A stretch of DNA of 64,000 bases from the NCBI RefSeq assembly GCF_017654605.1, contig NZ_CP072113.1:2418001-2482000 (forward strand), written 5' to 3'. Below are positions 9,727 to 17,469 of the stretch, piece by piece. The notes beneath the pieces are model-generated. The model was not told the origin of the DNA and made no database searches. It saw only the letters and a list, made by a program, of their open reading frames with translations. This DNA is from Yimella sp. cx-51 (lineage in GTDB: Bacteria; Actinomycetota; Actinomycetes; Actinomycetales; Dermatophilaceae). The translations under genes were made by a program, and so were the position numbers. Position 1 is the stretch's first letter. Each line of letters opens with the position of its first letter.

Positions 9727-10746
9727 TCAGTACTGCTCGTCCTCGGCGAAGCTGATGTCGTCAGCGTCGTCCTCGTAGCGGTCGGCGATGGCGCTCGCGT
9801 CGAACCCGGGCGGGCTGTCCTTGAGCTGAAGGCCCATCTCGTGCAGCTTGTCCTTCACCTCGACGATCGACTTCGTACCGAAGTTGCGGATGTCGAGCAG
9901 GTCGGCCTCGCTGCGGCCCACGAGCTCACCCACGGTGTGGATGCCCTCGCGCTTGAGGCAGTTGTAGGACCGGACCGTGAGGTCGAGGTCCTCGATCGGC
10001 AGCGCCATGTCGGCGGCCAGCGCAGCGTCGGTGGCCGACGGGCCCATGTCGATGCCCTCGGCCTCGACATTGAGCTCACGGGCCAGACCGAACAGCTCGA
10101 CCAGCGTCTTACCGGCCGACGCCATCGCGTCGCGGGGAGCCATCGAGTGCTTGGTCTCGACGTCGACGATGAGCTTGTCGAAGTCGGTGCGCTGCTCGAC
10201 ACGGGTGGCCTCGACCTTGTAGGTCACGGCCAGCACGGGGCTGTAGATCGAGTCGACCGGGATGCGGCCGATCTCGTGGTCAGCGGACTTGTTCTGCTGC
10301 GCCGAGACGTAGCCACGACCGCGCTCGACGGTCAGTTCCATCTCGATCTTGCCCTTGTCGTTCAGGGTGGCGATCACCAGATCGGGGTTGTGCACCTCGA
10401 CACCGGCCGGGGGCGCGATGTCTGCGGCGGTGACGGCGCCCGGGCCCTGCTTACGCAGGTACATGACGACCGGCTCGTCGTGCTCGGAGGAGACGACCAG
10501 ACCCTTGATGTTCAGGATGATCTCGGTGACATCCTCCTTGACCCCGGGGATCGTGGAGAACTCGTGCTGCACACCGTCGATGCGCAGGCTGGTGACGGCC
10601 GCACCCGGGATGCTCGAGAGCAGGGTGCGACGAAGGGAGTTACCGAGGGTGTACCCGAAACCCGGCTCCAGTGGCTCGATGACGAACCGGGAACGGTACT
10701 CGGAGACGACATCCTCGGACAGGATGGGGCGCTGTGCGATGAGCAC
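9727..10746 (-). CDS. rpoA: RNA polymerase alpha subunit
   Basis: Scaffold of RNA polymerase assembly and contact point for UP elements and activators. The 339 residues begin [13 protein letters not shown] from a GTG. The alpha-NTD (about 1-230) includes [20 protein letters not shown]. The alpha-CTD (about 250-315) includes [19 protein letters not shown] and [19 protein letters not shown]. An acidic tail ends in AEDEQY. A 140-base gap with two hairpins separates it from rpsD. Confidence 0.98.
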   Translation of the reverse strand: MLIAQRPILSEDVVSEYRSRFVIEPLEPGFGYTLGNSLRRTLLSSIPGAAVTSLRIDGVQHEFSTIPGVKEDVTEIILNIKGLVVSSEHDEPVVMYLRKQGPGAVTAADIAPPAGVEVHNPDLVIATLNDKGKIEMELTVERGRGYVSAQQNKSADHEIGRIPVDSIYSPVLAVTYKVEATRVEQRTDFDKLIVDVETKHSMAPRDAMASAGKTLVELFGLARELNVEAEGIDMGPSATDAALAADMALPIEDLDLTVRSYNCLKREGIHTVGELVGRSEADLLDIRNFGTKSIVEVKDKLHEMGLQLKDSPPGFDASAIADRYEDDADDISFAEDEQY

Positions 10747-10791
10747 GTTGTTTCCTTTCCACAGGCGACCGCTATTTGACGCCTGACGAAA

Positions 10792-10820
10792 CCTGATCGG
10801 GCTCTGTCTCCCGAATCAGG
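10792..10820 (-). other. Hairpin in the rpsD-rpoA gap
   Basis: CCTGATCGGG pairs with CCCG-A-ATCAGG (10 bp, one bulged A) around an 8-base loop. It lies 46 bases upstream of the rpoA start, second of two hairpins in this gap. Confidence 0.5.
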
Positions 10821-10842
10821 GTGTTGCGAGAAGAATGATCGA

Positions 10843-10879
10843 TTCCCGGGTTCGCTTGCAGTACAAACGAACCCGGGAA
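10843..10879 (-). terminator. Strong hairpin just after rpsD, inside the alpha operon
   Basis: A perfect 12-bp stem, TTCCCGGGTTCG / CGAACCCGGGAA, has a 13-base loop. It starts 7 bases after the rpsD stop. It looks like a terminator or attenuator between rpsD and rpoA, or an mRNA-processing and stability element. I see no clear promoter downstream. Confidence 0.55.
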
Positions 10880-10886
10880 ATCTTGA

Positions 10887-11495
10887 TCAGTTCTTCGAGT
10901 ACAACTCCACGATCAGCTGCTCGGTGAGCGGCACGTCGATCTGCTCGCGGGTCGGCAGCTGGTGCACGAGCACCTGCAGGGTGCCGGGCACGACGTGCAG
11001 CCACGCCGGAACCGGACGCTCGCCGACGGTCTCGCGGGCCAGCTGCAGCGGGAACTTCTCGCGCGACTTCTCACGGACGGTGATGATGTCGTACTGCTCC
11101 ACGCGGTAGCTCGGGACGTCGACGCGCACGCCGTTGACCTCGAAGTGACCGTGGCTGACCAGCTGGCGGGCCGCACGACGGGTGCGGGCCAGGCCGGCGC
11201 GGTAGATCACGTTGTCGAGGCGCGACTCGAGGATGACCAGCAGGTTCTCACCGGTCTTGCCGGGGCGACGAGCTGCTTCCTTGTAGTAGCGCACGAACTG
11301 CTTCTCCATGACGCCGTAGGCGAAGCGAGCCTTCTGCTTCTCCTGCAGCTGCGTCAGGTATTCCTTCTCCTGCACCCGACCGCGGCCGTGCTGGCCGGGC
11401 GGGAAGGGACGCATTTCGAAGTTCTTGTCGCCACCGACGAGGTCGGTCTTGAGGCGACGCGACTTCTTGGTGATGGGACCGGTGTAACGGGCCAT
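10887..11495 (-). CDS. rpsD: 30S ribosomal protein S4 (zinc-free form)
   Basis: S4 nucleates 30S assembly on 16S rRNA. The 202 residues start MARYTGPITKKSRRL and have the S4 RNA-binding domain (LDNVIYRAGLARTRRAARQL, HGHFEVNGVRVDVPSY). There is no cysteine anywhere, so the N-terminal zinc knuckle of the metal-binding form is missing. This form is common in actinobacteria. It lies 31 bases after rpsK, in the alpha operon. Confidence 0.97.
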   Translation of the reverse strand: MARYTGPITKKSRRLKTDLVGGDKNFEMRPFPPGQHGRGRVQEKEYLTQLQEKQKARFAYGVMEKQFVRYYKEAARRPGKTGENLLVILESRLDNVIYRAGLARTRRAARQLVSHGHFEVNGVRVDVPSYRVEQYDIITVREKSREKFPLQLARETVGERPVPAWLHVVPGTLQVLVHQLPTREQIDVPLTEQLIVELYSKN

Positions 11496-11526
11496 GTCAG
11501 ATTCTCCTTGAAGTTCTCGTCAGCGC

Positions 11527-11931
11527 TCAGCTGCGACGCTTGGGCTGGCGGACACCGTTGTGCGGCTGCGGGGTGACGTCAGAAATGGTTCCGACCTCCA
11601 GGCCAGCAGCGGCCAACGAACGGATGGCGGTCTCGCGGCCCGAGCCCGGGCCCTTGACGAAGACGTCGACCTTGCGCATGCCGTGGTCGATGGCGCGGCG
11701 GGCAGCAGCCTCAGCAGCCATCTGGGCGGCGTACGGGGTGGACTTGCGCGAGCCCTTGAAGCCGACCTGGCCGGCCGAGGCCCACGAGATCACGGCGCCG
11801 GTCGGGTCGGTGATCGAAACGATGGTGTTGTTGAACGTGCTGCGGATGTATGCGTGACCAGCGGCAACGTTCTTCTTCTCCTTGCGGCGCACCTTCTTGG
11901 CGCCCGCAGCCACACGGCTCTTGGGAGGCAT
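11527..11931 (-). CDS. rpsK: 30S ribosomal protein S11
   Basis: S11 of the small-subunit platform, near the E site. The 134 residues include [40 protein letters not shown] and the C-terminal [19 protein letters not shown] Lys/Arg-rich N-terminal arm of about 20 residues is usual in this phylum. It sits 92 bases after rpsM with AGGAGA before the ATG. Confidence 0.97.
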   Translation of the reverse strand: MPPKSRVAAGAKKVRRKEKKNVAAGHAYIRSTFNNTIVSITDPTGAVISWASAGQVGFKGSRKSTPYAAQMAAEAAARRAIDHGMRKVDVFVKGPGSGRETAIRSLAAAGLEVGTISDVTPQPHNGVRQPKRRS

Positions 11932-12023
11932 GAACTTTCTCCTACGGGTAAGACTTCAGCGATGGGGGTTGGTGTGCTCAAGCATCAAGCGCCGAGCGCA
12001 CCGGACAGACCGTCAGGCCTTGA

Positions 12024-12395
12024 TTACTTGGCCTTCTTCTTGCCGGCCACCGTCTTCTTGGGTCCCTTGCGGGTGCGCGCGTTGGTCTTGGTGCGCTGTC
12101 CGTGGACGGGCAGGCCGCGACGGTGCCGCAAGCCCTGGTAGGAACCGATCTCCACCTTGCGACGGATGTCGGCTGCCACCTCGCGGCGCAGGTCACCCTC
12201 GAGGCGGTGCTGCTCCAGGTGGTCACGCAGCTGAACCAGCTGCTCTTCGCTGAGGTCGCGAACCCGCGTGTCGGGGCTGATGCCCGTAGCGGCGAGCGCC
12301 TCGGCGGCACGGGTCTTGCCCACGCCGTAGATGTAGGTGAGACCGACCTCGACGCGCTTGTCGCGCGGCAGGTCGACACCGATGAGTCGTGCCAT
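12024..12395 (-). CDS. rpsM: 30S ribosomal protein S13
   Basis: S13 of the small-subunit head, contacting P-site tRNA and the A-site finger bridge. The 123 residues start [19 protein letters not shown], continue [19 protein letters not shown] and [20 protein letters not shown], and end in a Lys-rich tail. It is separated from rpmJ by 237 bases, much more than the usual few dozen. Confidence 0.97.
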   Translation of the reverse strand: MARLIGVDLPRDKRVEVGLTYIYGVGKTRAAEALAATGISPDTRVRDLSEEQLVQLRDHLEQHRLEGDLRREVAADIRRKVEIGSYQGLRHRRGLPVHGQRTKTNARTRKGPKKTVAGKKKAK

Positions 12396-12632
12396 GTCGG
12401 CATTCTCCTTGTGTTTTCGTCCGGAGGTCTGGTGCAGTCGCCGGTCCCGTTTTCACCTAGGAGTAGGTGGTGCGGGTCTTCGGCCTCCGAGCCGAAGGTG
12501 ACATCCGGAGCTTTCGCTGCCGGGGTCGGGCGCTGCGTTCGAGTGATTCATGACTGCTGTCGTGAATCGATGTTCAGTTGTTCGACTGTTCGTCTGCGTC
12601 TTAGCTCGAAGACACGACTCGTGCTGGGTCGA
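12396..12632 (-). other. Gap between rpmJ and rpsM with two hairpins
   Basis: No gene is seen. A hairpin CTTCGGC / GCCGAAG (12478-12497, 6-base loop) and a 10-bp stem GATTCATGAC / GTCGTGAATC with one wobble pair (12545-12568, 4-base loop) could attenuate or protect the mRNA between rpmJ and rpsM. No TANNNT element with a fitting -35 was found. Confidence 0.4.
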
Positions 12633-12746
12633 TCAGCCCTGACGCTGCTTGTGGCGCGCGTTCTCGCAGATCACCATGACGCGCCCGTTACGGCGAATCA
12701 CCTTGCACTTGTCGCAGATCTTCTTGACGCTCGGCTGGACCTTCAT
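12633..12746 (-). CDS. rpmJ: 50S ribosomal protein L36 (zinc form)
   Basis: 37 residues, [20 protein letters not shown] and onward to RHKQRQG. It has the zinc ligands C-x2-C-x12-C-x4-H of the metal-binding L36 type. It lies 68 bases after infA, in the conserved infA-rpmJ-rpsM order. Confidence 0.95.
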   Translation of the reverse strand: MKVQPSVKKICDKCKVIRRNGRVMVICENARHKQRQG

Positions 12747-12814
12747 CTGCCTACTGTCTTCGGATCAGGCTGCAGCACACCCGAATACGAGTGCGTTGCA
12801 GCGTTGCGGTTCGG

Positions 12815-13036
12815 TCAGCGGTACCGGAAAACGATGCGGCCGCGGGTCAGGTCATACGGGGAAAGCTCGACCACAACGCGGTCCTCGGGGAGGATCCGGA
12901 TGTAGTGCTGACGCATCTTTCCCGAGATGTGTGCGAGCACCTTGTGACCGTTCGTGAGCTCCACCCGGAACATTGCGTTCGGGAGAGCTTCGACGATCGT
13001 GCCCTCGATCTCGATGACACCGTCCTTCTTGGCCAT
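12815..13036 (-). CDS. infA: Translation initiation factor IF-1
   Basis: Binds the 30S A site during initiation. The 73 residues form the S1/OB fold: [40 protein letters not shown], and [20 protein letters not shown] to the end. GGAGG lies just upstream of the ATG at 13036. In most actinobacteria infA follows map. Here 31 kb of secretion genes and modABC lie between, and infA has its own promoter at 13155-13184. Confidence 0.98.
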   Translation of the reverse strand: MAKKDGVIEIEGTIVEALPNAMFRVELTNGHKVLAHISGKMRQHYIRILPEDRVVVELSPYDLTRGRIVFRYR

Positions 13037-13154
13037 ATCCTCCACATACTCACTGGTCAACGGGTTCCGCCCCGGATGGGCGGACCCTGGTTGCGGCCGG
13101 CATGCACCGTCATGTCGCGAAGACATGGCGATGGACAGACTGGACCGACGCACT

Positions 13155-13184
13155 AGCTTACGCCTGGGTTGCCATCCGGCCCAA
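13155..13184 (-). promoter_or_regulatory. Promoter of infA-rpmJ-rpsM operon
   Basis: TTGGGC (13179-13184) and TAAGCT (13155-13160) on the minus strand are 18 bases apart. The hairpin at 13188-13225 ends immediately upstream. The leader to infA is about 110 bases. Confidence 0.6.
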
Positions 13185-13187
13185 ATC

Positions 13188-13225
13188 GGTGTGGTCGGCC
13201 ACTTGGATCAATGGCCGGCCACACC
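13188..13225 (-). terminator. Terminator closing the type VII cluster
   Basis: A 14-bp stem (GGTGTGGTCGGCCA / TGGCCGGCCACACC, one wobble pair) has a 10-base loop. The loop contains the stop codon (13208-13210) of the last cluster gene. The infA -35 begins 4 bases further on. Confidence 0.7.
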
Positions 13226-14386
13226 TTGGAAGGCGCTGATCGGTTTGTCGCCGAACCATGCACGGGCTGCTGGGACGATCCAGAGCAGGACGTTGATCAA
13301 TGCGATTGTTCCCAGCGTGATCAGAACAGATACCGCTGCCGGCGACCCTGTGTCCTGACCACTCACCGTCGCGAGGAGGGCCAGTAGATCCATTGCGGTG
13401 GCGGCGCTGATGAGTAGCCGCCCGCGAGCGTCCGGACCGTTACTCACGCGGGCGAAGCCCGCCCAGGCCAGTACGGCTGCTGCGCACTGGAACACGACCA
13501 TGAAGAACCAGCTCACTCCGAGTTCACTCACGAATCGCAGGCCGGCCACTCCGACGAAGGCAGAGAGCGCGATGAGGCTGTACCGGAAAGCGACGACCGC
13601 ACGCGCCGCCGTGATGGCGGCGGGACGATCGCCGCGATTCGACTGGCTCAGTGCAGCGGTAGCCCCCGGAGAGACGAACAGCGCAACCGCGGCCGCGATC
13701 GCAATGAAGGCTGCGAACCAGAAACCGCCAGGGGTGTCCTCCCTGGCCATCGAAAGCAGCAGGAGCGAGACTGCGACCGCAACGGCGATCCAGCGCCCCA
13801 CCGGGTCTTGACGGAACAACAAGTAGCCCGCGCCGACCAACGCCGCGACGATCCAGAGGACGATCGCAAGCAGGTAGAGGACGGCATAGCTGATCAGGTA
13901 GACGAAGGGGCTGTCGTCGAAGATGCCACTGATCATGTCGGGCAGGATTTTGAAAGCATCGCGCGTTGCCCACAGCACCAACAGCCCGGCAACCACGTAG
14001 GCCGCCGCAACAATGACCAGGTCGATCGGCAACGCCCGGCCGGCGACGCAAACAGTGCCGATATGCGGACCCGACGCGTGGCTGGACTGTTGCCCGGAAC
14101 GCGCGTTCGTGAGCGGTGGCCCATGCGGCGAAGGAGCCGACCTCTGCCCGCCGGGTGCCCCGAATCCCGACATCGACCCCGGGCTCGGCTGCCCCGGTGT
14201 CGGTTGACCGGAAGCAGGCTGCGTTGCCGTCTCGCGGCGCCCAGCCGTTTCCGACGGCGGCGCGGGCTGCACGGCAATGGTGTGATCCCACGCGTCATCC
14301 GGCGCCAGGGCCACGGCGGTGCCACAACCGGCGCAGAAGCGCGCACCCTCCGACAACTCTTGGCCGCATTGGTCACAGAAGTTCAT
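13208..14386 (-). CDS. Zinc-ribbon multi-pass membrane protein
   Basis: 392 residues. It begins MNFCDQCGQELSEGARFCAG, a double C-x2-C zinc ribbon (residues 4-7 and 18-21). About 100 residues of Pro/Gly/Ser-rich linker follow, then about eight hydrophobic segments from residue 115 to the end (for example VAAYVVAGLLVLWATRD and YAVLYLLAIVLWIVAALVGA). GGGAGG precedes the ATG at 14386. It is the last gene of the type VII block and one of four zinc-ribbon membrane proteins that bracket it. I do not recognise a specific family; a role in envelope sensing or assembly is inference from context only. Confidence 0.75.
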   Translation of the reverse strand: MNFCDQCGQELSEGARFCAGCGTAVALAPDDAWDHTIAVQPAPPSETAGRRETATQPASGQPTPGQPSPGSMSGFGAPGGQRSAPSPHGPPLTNARSGQQSSHASGPHIGTVCVAGRALPIDLVIVAAAYVVAGLLVLWATRDAFKILPDMISGIFDDSPFVYLISYAVLYLLAIVLWIVAALVGAGYLLFRQDPVGRWIAVAVAVSLLLLSMAREDTPGGFWFAAFIAIAAAVALFVSPGATAALSQSNRGDRPAAITAARAVVAFRYSLIALSAFVGVAGLRFVSELGVSWFFMVVFQCAAAVLAWAGFARVSNGPDARGRLLISAATAMDLLALLATVSGQDTGSPAAVSVLITLGTIALINVLLWIVPAARAWFGDKPISAFQGVAGH

Positions 14387-14460
14387 GATTCCTCCCAATG
14401 GATCGTCGGCGCGGCAGGTCTCGCCACCCGTCCTGTTTCTGTAGATGGAGCCGCGTCGAA

Positions 14461-15354
14461 TCAGCGGTACAACGGTTTCATTTGGCGAGGCAGACAAAAA
14501 TTCTTCAACTGTTCTCCGGTCATGCCGAAAGTCGATTCGCACCACGACTGCACGTCGTCCTTGCTGCTGTGGCCGAGCAGGACCATCGTGATCCAGATTT
14601 CTTTGTCGGTCTTGCCGTACTTGCCAAAGTCGTTCTGCTTGAGCATGACCACCGGACGTCCGGCGAAGCGAGAATCTGCGACGAGCCTCCGGTGCAGGTT
14701 GAGGATGTCGACCGCGGTGAACGGTTCCGGCTGCAGTTGGTGGTCTTCGACCCCGACATACTGGCTCGCGATCTGCGCCGACCACGTGCCATCGAGGTTG
14801 GTCGCGGCAATTCCGCTGGTTCGCAGCGACCCGAGTTGGGAAGTCGCGGTGGCCTCATCGGTGGCTACAGAACTTGAACCGCTCGGCTCAGCGGAGCCCG
14901 GGCTGGCCGACTCCGATCCACTGACCGTGGTCGTGACAGTCGCTGTCGTTGTCGAAGTCGCCGCTGTGGACGTTGCCGTTGTAGACGCACTCCGTGGTGG
15001 AGACGTCGATTCGACCAGAACCGGTGCCGGCTGACGCGCATCCTCCGGCGGCGATGCATCGCGATTTCGCAGGACCCACAGACCGCAGATCGACAGCAGT
15101 CCGAGCACGAGCACTGACACGAGCACGATCAAGGGCACGCGGTTACCGCGTGCAGCGGGTCGGGCAGGTGCGGCAGGTTGCGTGGGTGGCGCCGCCGGCC
15201 TTGGGAGGGTGTCGGCTGCAATCGGGTCGCGTGGGTAGTACACATCAGCCGCCGGCGTTCTTTTGGCCGGGGTCGATGCGACAGCCGACCCGCATCCGGT
15301 GCAGAACTTTGCACCGTCTGCCAAGCGGCCCCCACAACTCGTACAGAACTTCAC
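14461..15354 (-). CDS. Zinc-ribbon single-pass membrane protein with extracellular domain
   Basis: 297 residues from a GTG start with GGGAGGG upstream. Residues 1-25 form the ribbon MKFCTSCGGRLADGAKFCTG. A Pro/Ala linker is followed by one membrane helix (VPLIVLVSVLVLGLLSICGL, about 73-95). A Ser/Thr-rich stalk of about 70 residues then leads to an extracellular domain with two cysteines (SWCESTFG, KNFCLPRQ). The topology (cytoplasmic zinc ribbon, helix, stalk, sensor-like head) matches the proteins at 41595-43283 and 43328-44467. The function is unknown. Confidence 0.72.
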   Translation of the reverse strand: MKFCTSCGGRLADGAKFCTGCGSAVASTPAKRTPAADVYYPRDPIAADTLPRPAAPPTQPAAPARPAARGNRVPLIVLVSVLVLGLLSICGLWVLRNRDASPPEDARQPAPVLVESTSPPRSASTTATSTAATSTTTATVTTTVSGSESASPGSAEPSGSSSVATDEATATSQLGSLRTSGIAATNLDGTWSAQIASQYVGVEDHQLQPEPFTAVDILNLHRRLVADSRFAGRPVVMLKQNDFGKYGKTDKEIWITMVLLGHSSKDDVQSWCESTFGMTGEQLKNFCLPRQMKPLYR

Positions 15355-15444
15355 AGCACCCTCCCTGACGACGTCGAGTCCACCGTGGCGGGACAGACGC
15401 AGGGCGACACGTCCCCAATACTCAGGACACGTGGGCCGGTCGGC

Positions 15445-16035
15445 TCACACGTGCTGCAGAGCGGTCGACCAGAGTCGGCTCAACAGGTCTTCCCTCGGCA
15501 CAGGTTTACCTTCACTGCGCCATCTCCCGTCCGTCACCTGGGCTGGCACTGCGGTGCCAGCTCGCACGAGCCACGCGCCGACTTCGACCAGGACCAGCAC
15601 TTCAGCGTCGTCACCGGTCAGCTGCGCAGACATCGTTCGAAAGTAGGCCTCAGCCTGCGGGTCTCCCGCCAACACACAGCTGTGCACGCCGAGCACCGAT
15701 CGAAACACAACCACGGCAACCTCACCGTCGGAGATGAGCTCCAGAGCTGCGGCTGTCGTGTAAGCCACGCCATCCTGAAGGGCGTACATGCCGAGGCGCG
15801 CGGGCGCGGCTGCTACTGCTGAGAAGGCCGTGAGATCTTGGGAGAGCTCACCTTCGGACGTCGTCAGGCCCCGAACATTCAGGCTACGCAGTCCCCGTGC
15901 GATGGCAGCGTTGACTTGGTGTTGATCGTTGAGGTCAACGGTTGGCAGTGGCCTGGTGCGGGCCTGATCCTGCAGGAAGGCGAAGGCTGCCACCTCATCG
16001 TCGGTCAGCGCGACGTCCGTGCGCGTTGAGATCAT
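15445..16035 (-). CDS. Unrecognised protein coupled to the large WXG100 gene
   Basis: 196 residues, no membrane segment or signal peptide. It starts MISTRTDVALTDDEVAAFAF. The middle holds alternating hydrophobic strands (GEVAVVVFRSVLGVHSCVLA, DAEVLVLVEVGAWLVRAG), suggesting a mixed alpha/beta cytosolic protein. The start codon overlaps the stop of the upstream WXG100-fusion gene by 4 bases (ATGA), so the two are translated together. Chaperones of the EspG type are often placed like this in ESX loci. I see no sequence proof that it is one. An immunity protein for the upstream gene is another possibility. Confidence 0.6.
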   Translation of the reverse strand: MISTRTDVALTDDEVAAFAFLQDQARTRPLPTVDLNDQHQVNAAIARGLRSLNVRGLTTSEGELSQDLTAFSAVAAAPARLGMYALQDGVAYTTAAALELISDGEVAVVVFRSVLGVHSCVLAGDPQAEAYFRTMSAQLTGDDAEVLVLVEVGAWLVRAGTAVPAQVTDGRWRSEGKPVPREDLLSRLWSTALQHV

Positions 16036-17003
16036 TTGTTACCTCCTGTGGCCATGTCCCAGAGCTGGCCTGGGGCAGCGGAAATCGCCTCGAATGTTTC
16101 CCCCGGATGGCTGATCGCATAATCGAAGGTCTGCCTCGCAGCAGCGGGAGAGAAGTCGGTGCCGCGCACCAGTTCGCCGAATTCTTGGCCGCCATGATGA
16201 GCCTGCGCTTGGTCCGGTAGACCTAACAAGTCGTGGCCGAGCACTTGATAGGTCGCCGCACCGAATTCCTGCAACACCTCGATCGGGTGCTGGCGGGCGT
16301 ACTCGAATCCAAACTTCGCCGCTTCGGGGGTGAAGTTGCCAGCTGCGATCCCTTCGGCCAGGTGAGTACCCAGGGACTCGGCGGCCTTCAGTCCCACTCC
16401 GGCCACCGCAGCGGGACCACTGCCCATCATTAGCCCGTTCTGCGCCACATGAAGAGCGCCGAGCCAAGAGGGCTCGTTGACGAACTCGGCCACTGACGCT
16501 CCGACACCGATCGCGCCGAAGACTTTCCCGAGGGCAGCAGTTGAGCCAAAACCTTCCTTGCCTACCGCCTCCAAGAGGTCATCCAGCGTGGTTAGGGCGC
16601 CAAGACCTGACTCGTTCAGGAACTTGTCCGAGACACCCAGGCCATCGCGCAGGCGCGCCATCAGTGATGGTGACGTGGCACTTCCGTCCGACCCACGGGA
16701 CCGGGGGCTGCTGACGCCGGCCGCGCCCGGGTCCGCTCCGGAGGCGTCCCGCTGAGCCGTCACGTTCCGACGGAGCGAGTCGGCCATTCCGTGCACCTGG
16801 GCAGCCGCGCCGGTCAGCGAGCGCCGATGCACGGAGTACCACTGGTCACGGAAGGTCTGGGCGTCTTGCCCATGCCAATGTCCGGCTACGTTGCCGACGA
16901 GCACGTCGCATCGCACCACCAATGCATCCAGCTTCGTGGCCAGTGCCGCCAACTGCGTCGCAGATGACTCGACCTGTGCGTCGTCCATGCCCTTGTATGC
17001 CAC
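16032..17003 (-). CDS. Large WXG100-domain protein, candidate type VII substrate
   Basis: 323 residues. The N-terminal 100 residues are a WXG100-type helical hairpin: KGMDDAQVESSATQLAALAT, then WHG in VAGHWHGQDAQTFRDQWYSV. The remaining 220 residues are Gly/Ala-rich helices without a membrane anchor. Two related segments there read FTPEAAKFGFEYARQHPIEV and FSPAAARQTFDYAISHPGET. The GTG at 17003 is chosen because the resulting N-terminus (VAYKGMDDAQ) aligns with that of the neighbouring WXG100 gene (MANKGMDTDI). AGGTGAGG also precedes it. Like LXG or long ESX substrates it could be a secreted effector; the activity is unknown. Confidence 0.75.
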   Translation of the reverse strand: MAYKGMDDAQVESSATQLAALATKLDALVVRCDVLVGNVAGHWHGQDAQTFRDQWYSVHRRSLTGAAAQVHGMADSLRRNVTAQRDASGADPGAAGVSSPRSRGSDGSATSPSLMARLRDGLGVSDKFLNESGLGALTTLDDLLEAVGKEGFGSTAALGKVFGAIGVGASVAEFVNEPSWLGALHVAQNGLMMGSGPAAVAGVGLKAAESLGTHLAEGIAAGNFTPEAAKFGFEYARQHPIEVLQEFGAATYQVLGHDLLGLPDQAQAHHGGQEFGELVRGTDFSPAAARQTFDYAISHPGETFEAISAAPGQLWDMATGGNK

Positions 17004-17072
17004 AGACCTCACCTTTCTCTTGCGCTCCGCGTGGGGTGGAAACCAGACGGCGGCCCCCACCCCACGGGCTGA

Positions 17073-17351
17073 TCAGTTCAACGTTCCGGAGGTCGTCTCT
17101 TGGGTGGTGATGTTGTTCATCAGAGTCCTGGCGAACTGCTCCAGAGCGCTCGCGGCATTCGTCAATGCCGGACGATGCACGCTGCTCCACTCCGATTCGA
17201 ACTGGATCGAGTCGGCACCGTCCCACGCTCCGTGCACGGTGGTGACCTGGCTACCGATGCTGCTGATCAGGGTCGTGAGCTGCCCGTGCAGGCCGGTCAG
17301 CTGACTGTGAACGCCCCGAGCAATGTCGGTGTCCATTCCTTTGTTCGCCAT
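17073..17351 (-). CDS. WXG100 family protein (EsxA/B-like)
   Basis: 92 residues, the usual length for secreted WXG100 proteins. Two helices flank the turn VHGAWDGADSIQFESEWSSV, which carries the W-x-G motif. It starts MANKGMDTDIARGVHSQLTG, with GAGAGGAG before the ATG. Such proteins leave the cell as dimers through the FtsK-type ATPase EccC, whose gene ends 118 bases upstream. The C-terminal end has no obvious YxxxD/E export signal. The partner is probably the N-terminal domain of the next gene. Confidence 0.9.
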   Translation of the reverse strand: MANKGMDTDIARGVHSQLTGLHGQLTTLISSIGSQVTTVHGAWDGADSIQFESEWSSVHRPALTNAASALEQFARTLMNNITTQETTSGTLN

Positions 17352-17469
17352 GAGAACTCCTCTCTCGCACCGACATTCGGTGCTCTACACCACGCTTGGA
17401 CGTGGTCCTTTACTGTTCCTTCATCCTCGGGATCGAGGGGAAGACTGTCGATGGGTTGACCCACCCGGG

